NCBI GenBank assembly: GCA_902489185.1
Contig: CABTZC010000051.1
Coordinates: 1 to 9,662, forward strand
Origin: an uncultured Brevibacterium sp.
GTDB lineage: Bacteria; Actinomycetota; Actinomycetes; Actinomycetales; Brevibacteriaceae
DNA: 9,662 bases
Direction of reading: 5' to 3'
Shown here: piece by piece, positions 6,607-9,662 of the stretch
How positions within the stretch are numbered: position 1 is the first letter of the stretch
Layout of the letters: every line of letters starts with the position of its first letter
Translations under genes and position numbers: made by a program
The notes under the pieces: generated by a model
The model's input: the letters and a program-made list of their open reading frames with translations, nothing else
Databases searched by the model: none
What the model was told of the DNA's origin: nothing

Positions 6607-7694
6607 GAGTCAGCCTCAAGAAATGCGTGGAGTTTCTCAACTGCCGTGATGATATCGGAAACTGGTACCTGTTCGTCGGCACGGTGAGCATACAGCGGGT
6701 CACCGGGACCGTAGTTCACGGCGGGAATGCCCAGTTCTGAGAAGCGTGCAACATCGGTCCAGCCCAGCTTGGGTTTGGGCTCCTGGCCGACTGTCTTCAC
6801 AAACTCAGCGGCCATGCTCTGGTTGAGGCCGGGGCGTGCGCCCGGCGACACGTCTGTGACGGTGACGTCGTAGCCGTCGAAGAAGTAGCGGAGGAACTGT
6901 TCCGCGTCGTTCACGGTTTTCGACGGCGCGAAGCGGTAGTTGACGGTGAGAACGCATTCGTCGGGAATGACATTGGTCGCAACACCGCCGGTGATGCCCA
7001 CAGCTGAGAGGGACTCGCGGTAGTCCAGCCCGTCCACGGTGATGGTGGGGGCTTCGAAGTCAGCGAGTTGAGCAAGTGCCGGGGCGATCCCGTGGATCGC
7101 GTTGACTCCCACGAAGGCGCGTGCCGAGTGGGCGCGCACGCCTGTGGAGCGCACTTCGACGCGAATGGTTCCGTTGCAGCCGCCTTCGATTCCAGCGTTT
7201 GACGGTTCGCCCAGGATGGCGAAGTCGCCCTGGAGCCAGTCTGGGTGATTGCGCGCGACCCGCCCCAGCCCGTTGAGTGAGGCGTCGACTTCTTCGTGGT
7301 CATAAAACACCCAGGTCACGTCGTATGCGGGTTGGCGGAGAGCGGCGGCCACGCACAGTTGCATGGCGACGCCTGACTTCATGTCGCAGGCCCCGCGGCC
7401 GTAGATGACGTCGCCACTTTGGGTGGACGGAACGTTGTTTTCAATGGGTACGGTGTCCAGATGCCCCGCAATGACGATCCGCTGTCCCAGGTTCTGGTGT
7501 GTGCGCGCGACAATCGTGTCTCCGTCGCGCAGGAGCTCCAGTTCAACACCCGTGTCGCTGATGTGTTCGACAGCCGCGTACACAGAATCGGCTAGGTGTT
7601 TTTCGTTGCCGGACACGGATTCGATGTCAATGAGTTCGCGCGTCAGGGCTACTGGGTCTGCCAAGTGTGGGATGAGCCGTGAAACATCAGTCAT
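6603..7694 (-). CDS. dapE: Succinyl-diaminopimelate desuccinylase DapE
   Basis: 363 residues, actinobacterial DapE (M20 metallohydrolase). It cleaves N-succinyl-LL-2,6-diaminopimelate to LL-diaminopimelate and succinate in the cytoplasm, a late step to lysine and the peptidoglycan cross-linking residue. All expected zinc ligands and catalytic residues are present: GHLDTVP (His78, with Asp80), GACDMKSG (Asp104), HEEVD (Glu134 general base, Glu135), LGEPSN (Glu163) and YAHRADE (His337). NGTIRVEV...AHSARAF near 174-194 begins the dimerisation lid. Start is ATG 7694 (MTDVSRLIPHL); the frame stays open upstream to 8279 but that part is antisense to dapD. An AGGTAGG lies about 10 nt before the ATG. 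First gene of a four-gene operon and divergent from dapD across a 51-bp gap. Confidence 0.96.
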   Translation of the reverse strand: MTDVSRLIPHLADPVALTRELIDIESVSGNEKHLADSVYAAVEHISDTGVELELLRDGDTIVARTHQNLGQRIVIAGHLDTVPIENNVPSTQSGDVIYGRGACDMKSGVAMQLCVAAALRQPAYDVTWVFYDHEEVDASLNGLGRVARNHPDWLQGDFAILGEPSNAGIEGGCNGTIRVEVRSTGVRAHSARAFVGVNAIHGIAPALAQLADFEAPTITVDGLDYRESLSAVGITGGVATNVIPDECVLTVNYRFAPSKTVNDAEQFLRYFFDGYDVTVTDVSPGARPGLNQSMAAEFVKTVGQEPKPKLGWTDVARFSELGIPAVNYGPGDPLYAHRADEQVPVSDIITAVEKLHAFLEADS

Positions 7695-7745
7695 GTTTGT
7701 TAAGCCTACCTGCCTGACTTTCGCGCGGCCGTTAAGGTTGGTGTT
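7695..7745. promoter_or_regulatory. Short divergent dapE/dapD promoter region
   Basis: Only 51 bp separate the two divergent start codons, so the promoters must overlap each other or the coding ends, which would allow joint control of the pathway. AAGG (8 nt before the dapD ATG) and AGGTAGG (before dapE) serve as ribosome binding sites. I do not see a clear -10/-35 set or a lysine riboswitch; the gap is too short for one. Confidence 0.35.
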
Positions 7746-8678
7746 ATGAGTTCGTATATTTCTGCCACAGGTGTGGCGACCAAGTATCAAGACACAACGC
7801 TTGCGGTGTGGTACCCGGCTCCCGTGCTTGAAGACACGGAAGACAAAGCCCAGAGTGCGGCTGAGGTTGCTGTTAAAGATTTGGATTTGAGTCCTTTGAC
7901 TGGCACGGACCCCGTCCGAGGTGTGTCTTCCGAAATCGTGACCGTCACCGTTGCGGTGGATGAGGCTCCGCAGGGTGCCGAGGACGCGTACGTGCGTCTG
8001 CACGCGCTGTCGCACCGCTTGGTGCGTCCCAATGAGGTGAATGTGGATGGCATTTTCGGTCAGCTGGAGAACGTTGTGTGGACGTCCCGAGGTGCCTGCT
8101 CGCCTGAGAATTTTGAAGCTACTCGGGTGCGCTTGCAGGCGTCCGGGCCGGTCGCGGTGTACGGGATCGACAAGTTCCCGCGCATGACTGACTTCGTGGT
8201 GCCGTCTGGTGTGCGTATCGCAGACGCCGACCGTGTGCGTATGGGCGCCTACCTCTCCCCCGGAACGACTGTCATGCACGAAGGTTTCGTCAACTTCAAC
8301 GCTGGCACCTTGGGTGCTGCGATGGTTGAGGGGCGCATTTCGCAGGGCGTCGTTGTGGGCGACGGATCTGATATTGGCGGTGGAGCTTCGATCATGGGCA
8401 CCTTGTCCGGTGGTGGAAAGTCCAAGATCACGATTGGTACCAAGTGTCTCTTGGGTGCTAATGCCGGAATCGGAATCTCTCTTGGCGACAACTGTGTTGT
8501 CGAAGCCGGCTTGTACGTGACTGCCGGCACCCGCGTCACTCTGGAGGACGGAACCGTCGTCAAGGCTTCGGAGCTGTCTGGGAAGAACGATATGCTTCTT
8601 CGCCGAAACTCAGAGTCCGGTGTCGTCGAGGCCCTGCCTCGCACCTCGGGCGTTTCTCTCAACCCTGACCTGCACTAA
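7746..8678 (+). CDS. dapD: 2,3,4,5-tetrahydropyridine-2,6-dicarboxylate N-succinyltransferase DapD (actinobacterial type)
   Basis: 310 residues, matching the mycobacterial DapD (Rv1201c) class rather than the shorter E. coli type. It succinylates tetrahydrodipicolinate with succinyl-CoA, opening the succinylase branch to diaminopimelate. The N-terminal alpha/beta domain (about 1-145) is followed by a left-handed parallel beta helix built of hexapeptide repeats (about 150-275): TDFVVPSGVRIADADRVRMG, NFNAGTLGAAMVEGRISQG, GDGSDIGGGASIMGTLSGGG, GANAGIGISLGDNCVVEAG. Glu195 in MVEGRIS is the conserved active-site acid. The enzyme acts as a trimer. ATG 7746 has AAGG upstream, and MSSYISATGVAT fits the family start. 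Divergent from dapE; a large hairpin begins 12 nt after the stop. The last 69 nt are antisense to the opposing membrane-protein gene. Confidence 0.96.
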   Translation: MSSYISATGVATKYQDTTLAVWYPAPVLEDTEDKAQSAAEVAVKDLDLSPLTGTDPVRGVSSEIVTVTVAVDEAPQGAEDAYVRLHALSHRLVRPNEVNVDGIFGQLENVVWTSRGACSPENFEATRVRLQASGPVAVYGIDKFPRMTDFVVPSGVRIADADRVRMGAYLSPGTTVMHEGFVNFNAGTLGAAMVEGRISQGVVVGDGSDIGGGASIMGTLSGGGKSKITIGTKCLLGANAGIGISLGDNCVVEAGLYVTAGTRVTLEDGTVVKASELSGKNDMLLRRNSESGVVEALPRTSGVSLNPDLH

Positions 8679-9107
8679 GAGGAACACAGTCGCGGCCAGC
8701 TGGAGGATACTCGCGCATACCAGCGCGAAGTACCCTGTAGCTGGCCGTGTTGTTTCCGTGCCGCCGATTGGTGTGCCGTCGGATGTTTGGCCGTCCCACA
8801 TCAAGATTCCATTGGTCACCGCATCTGCCAAAGTCAGTGTTCCTATTAGCAAGAGCAGAGTGCTTGTTGCGGTGAGAATGGCTGGAATAAGGGGCTTTTT
8901 GTAGGTGATCGCTGCCAGGGTCCCGCTGGCAGGGAGCACAAAGAGGACGATAAGGATCAGGACCGTAAGCGCGTTGATGTCGTCAAGCAGACGCATTGGG
9001 GTGCCTTGCGGTCCAGTCCACACTGCCAGATGAAACGTGCACGCAATTATTCCGGCTGCGATGGATACGAGCAGACAGCCAATACCGATCCACTTGAGTG
9101 TTTTCAT
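8610..9107 (-). CDS. Unrecognised four-helix membrane protein
   Basis: 165 residues, family not recognised. Four probable membrane helices at about 6-28, 45-66, 73-95 and 123-146; loop 1 (HLAVWTGPQGTPMRLLDD) and loop 3 (LMWDGQTSDGTPIGGTETTRPATG) are polar and likely external, with the basic C-terminal tail RVERNARGARQG in the cytoplasm. The helix pattern, a sensible ATG with GGAG about 11 nt upstream, and charged residues after the last helix support a real gene. Codon use is less biased than the neighbours, with ATA, CTA, TTA, AGA and AGG present, which fits an accessory or recently acquired gene. Its 3' 69 nt overlap the end of dapD on the opposite strand, and it contains a long hairpin (8691-8749) at the start of the fourth helix. 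Function unknown. Confidence 0.65.
   Translation of the reverse strand: MKTLKWIGIGCLLVSIAAGIIACTFHLAVWTGPQGTPMRLLDDINALTVLILIVLFVLPASGTLAAITYKKPLIPAILTATSTLLLLIGTLTLADAVTNGILMWDGQTSDGTPIGGTETTRPATGYFALVCASILQLAATVFLLVQVRVERNARGARQGLDDTGL
8691..8749 (+). terminator. Long imperfect hairpin after dapD, possible terminator
   Basis: The outer stem pairs 8691-8701 with 8739-8749 (11 bp including one G-U). The inner stem pairs 8704-8711 with 8729-8736 (one A-C mismatch), then CGCGC 8712-8716 with GCGCG 8723-8727 around a 6-nt loop; 8728 is a bulge. About 24 pairs in 59 nt. It starts 12 nt after the dapD stop and is followed by TTGTTTCC, a weak U-rich run. It lies inside the opposing membrane-protein gene. 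Confidence 0.45.
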
Positions 9108-9267
9108 TTTCGTTTGTGCTCCGCTTCGTTAAGAATTCGTTGTTTTTACGCTCTCACCTTCGGAGTGTCAGAAGGTGCTCGGCTTGTGCTTGTTCAGCCA
9201 CACGCGGGCTGCAAGTTCCTGGGTGGCTGGGGGCTTACGTTCTTGGTTCAACTTTCATGATCAGAAG

Positions 9268-9321
9268 GCGCAAAGCGAGCGAAACGGCGCGTTATATTGC
9301 ACCGTTTCGCTCGCTTTGCGC
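9268..9321. repeat. Perfect 20-bp inverted repeat with 14-nt AT-containing spacer
   Basis: GCGCAAAGCGAGCGAAACGG (9268-9287) is exactly complementary to 9302-9321. The spacer, 9288-9301, contains TTATATT. Neither side has a T run, so it is not a standard intrinsic terminator. It could form a strong RNA hairpin or a DNA cruciform, or mark ends of a small non-autonomous element or a dimeric operator. Confidence 0.9.
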
Positions 9322-9394
9322 GGTCATGCTCGGTTTGCGCGATTTAATCTGGCGTGCTGCGAACGGCTCCAAGTTCGAACCAGCCTGCCTCACT

Positions 9395-9415
9395 CCCCCT
9401 AAAGCAGTAGTGGGG
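9395..9415. repeat. Small imperfect hairpin
   Basis: CCCCCTA (9395-9401) can pair with TAG-T-GGGG (9408-9415), leaving T9411 as a bulge and a 6-nt loop, giving 7 pairs. No T tract follows on either strand. It adds to the structured character of this gene-poor region; it may be chance. Confidence 0.35.
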
Positions 9416-9480
9416 GCCGTGACTCTCACTAGCGAGCTTCGAGCTAACGTCCACAACGAGCTCCGTTGGCATCTCAACAG

Positions 9481-9622
9481 CTGAATGCGTTTCACTGAGT
9501 GCTTTTCGCGCCCGCAGTTGAGCGTTCGTCGTGCCCATACCTGAGCGTTTGTGGTGTCTTCAGCTGGATGCTTTTGGGTACCCAACCGAACGCTCTTCAT
9601 TCCCCGCGACTGAACGCTCGTT
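9481..9622 (+). repeat. Seven degenerate 13-nt repeats, six at a ~23-nt period
   Basis: Units with consensus CTGARYGCTYKTC start at 9481, 9495, 9518, 9541, 9564, 9586 and 9610. Spacings after the first are 23, 23, 23, 22 and 24 nt. G at position 3, G at 7 and T at 12 are in all seven; C1, T2, A4 and T9 are in six. Between units the sequence is unrelated, so this is a phased motif array rather than a simple tandem duplication. The period is not a multiple of three, which argues against a coding repeat. Confidence 0.6.
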
Positions 9623-9623
9623 C
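9612..9623. promoter_or_regulatory. LexA/SOS-box-like dyad
   Basis: GAACGCTCGTTC is a GAAC-N4-GTTC dyad, the core of the SOS box used by LexA in actinobacteria and other Gram-positives, and the right side extends to GTTCGA. It is the last unit of the repeat array. It lies about 32 nt before the TTGACT box, rather far for classic repression, so another dyad-binding regulator is possible. Confidence 0.4.
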
Positions 9624-9655
9624 GAAAATAAATCGAAACAAAATGAGCAAAACCC

Positions 9656-9661
9656 TTGACT
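9656..9661 (+). promoter_or_regulatory. Possible -35 box at the window edge
   Basis: TTGACT matches five of six bases of the sigma-A -35 consensus. It is preceded by an A-rich stretch (9625-9652, many A tracts) resembling an UP element. The -10 would lie beyond the window, so this cannot be confirmed here. Confidence 0.3.
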
Positions 9662-9662
9662 C

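Larger units (their letters stand above)
9108..9662. other. Gene-poor 555-bp region with inverted and tandem repeats
   Basis: No reading frame here looks like a protein: candidates on both strands have no domain character, read through the inverted repeats, or begin antisense to the membrane-protein gene. The region instead holds a 7-bp inverted repeat (CACCTTC 9155-9161, GAAGGTG 9171-9177), a perfect 20-bp inverted repeat (9268-9321), a hairpin around CCCC/GGGG (9395-9415), a 23-nt-period repeat array (9481-9622) and an AT-rich end (9621-9650) with a TTGACT box. This looks like an intergenic regulatory or mobile-element-derived region belonging to a gene beyond the right edge. Confidence 0.6.

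Noticed and set aside
7695..8279. In-frame upstream extension of dapE to give a 558-residue protein
   Set aside because: The added part is antisense to dapD, rich in His/Arg without domain character, and DapE is complete from ATG 7694.
9155..9177. 7-bp inverted repeat as a terminator
   Set aside because: No T tract follows on either strand and it lies upstream of the leftward gene; kept only as a minor element of the region.
9361..9400. GTTCGAAC at 9373-9380 resembling a tRNA T-loop
   Set aside because: The flanking bases do not form a T stem on either strand, and no acceptor, D or anticodon arms can be assembled nearby.
9098..9600. Long frames on both strands in the gene-poor region (9098-9484 plus, 9292-9600 minus)
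   Set aside because: No domain, signal or membrane pattern; they translate the inverted-repeat arms, and the plus frame begins inside the opposing gene.
9481..9622. Repeat array as a CRISPR
   Set aside because: Units are short and degenerate with 10-nt gaps, unlike the near-identical long repeats and long spacers of CRISPR, and no cas gene is present.

Overview
The window looks like chromosomal DNA of an actinobacterium with moderately high G+C, probably in or near the Micrococcales. The evidence is the actinobacterial-type DapD, an Rv1211-type DUF3117 protein, a TatB with the actinobacterial DPRQYDPRR region, a small DivIVA-like membrane protein, frequent GTG starts, and G/C-rich third codon positions. 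I do not claim a species.

Layout. 1-1321 (+): the 3' end of an aminopeptidase P gene, overlapping a P1-family (DmpA/NylC-like) self-cleaving hydrolase. 1318-1779 (-): a YflT-type general stress membrane protein. 1863-2960 (+): an Mrp-type P-loop ATPase (iron-sulfur carrier family). 2957-3337 (-): tatB. 3391-4023 (+): a class I O-methyltransferase. 4032-4057: an intrinsic terminator serving the small DUF3117 gene (4083-4253, -). 4338-7694 (-): a tightly packed four-gene operon running dapE, LOG-like nucleotide phosphoribohydrolase, DivIVA-like membrane protein, PIG-V-type mannosyltransferase; junctions are GTGA, 2 nt, GTGA. 7746-8678 (+): dapD, divergent from dapE. 8610-9107 (-): an unrecognised four-helix membrane protein whose end overlaps dapD. 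9108-9662: no convincing gene, but clear DNA structure.

How they fit. DapD and DapE are two steps of the succinylase route to meso-diaminopimelate and lysine, which feeds the peptidoglycan. The DivIVA-like and mannosyltransferase genes behind dapE also point to the cell envelope, and TatB exports folded proteins. The gene set (dapD, dapE, LOG, DivIVA-like, DUF3117, O-methyltransferase, tatB, mrp) matches the Rv1201c-Rv1229c stretch of Mycobacterium tuberculosis as I remember it, but sigE, rseA and htrA are missing between the methyltransferase and tatB.

Most of the window is conserved housekeeping sequence. The parts that ordinary annotation does not explain are the last 550 bases (a perfect 20-bp inverted repeat; a 23-nt-period array of degenerate operator-like repeats ending in a LexA-like dyad beside an AT-rich promoter-like stretch), a ~59-nt hairpin just after dapD, and a strongly over-represented octamer, CCGAGGTG.
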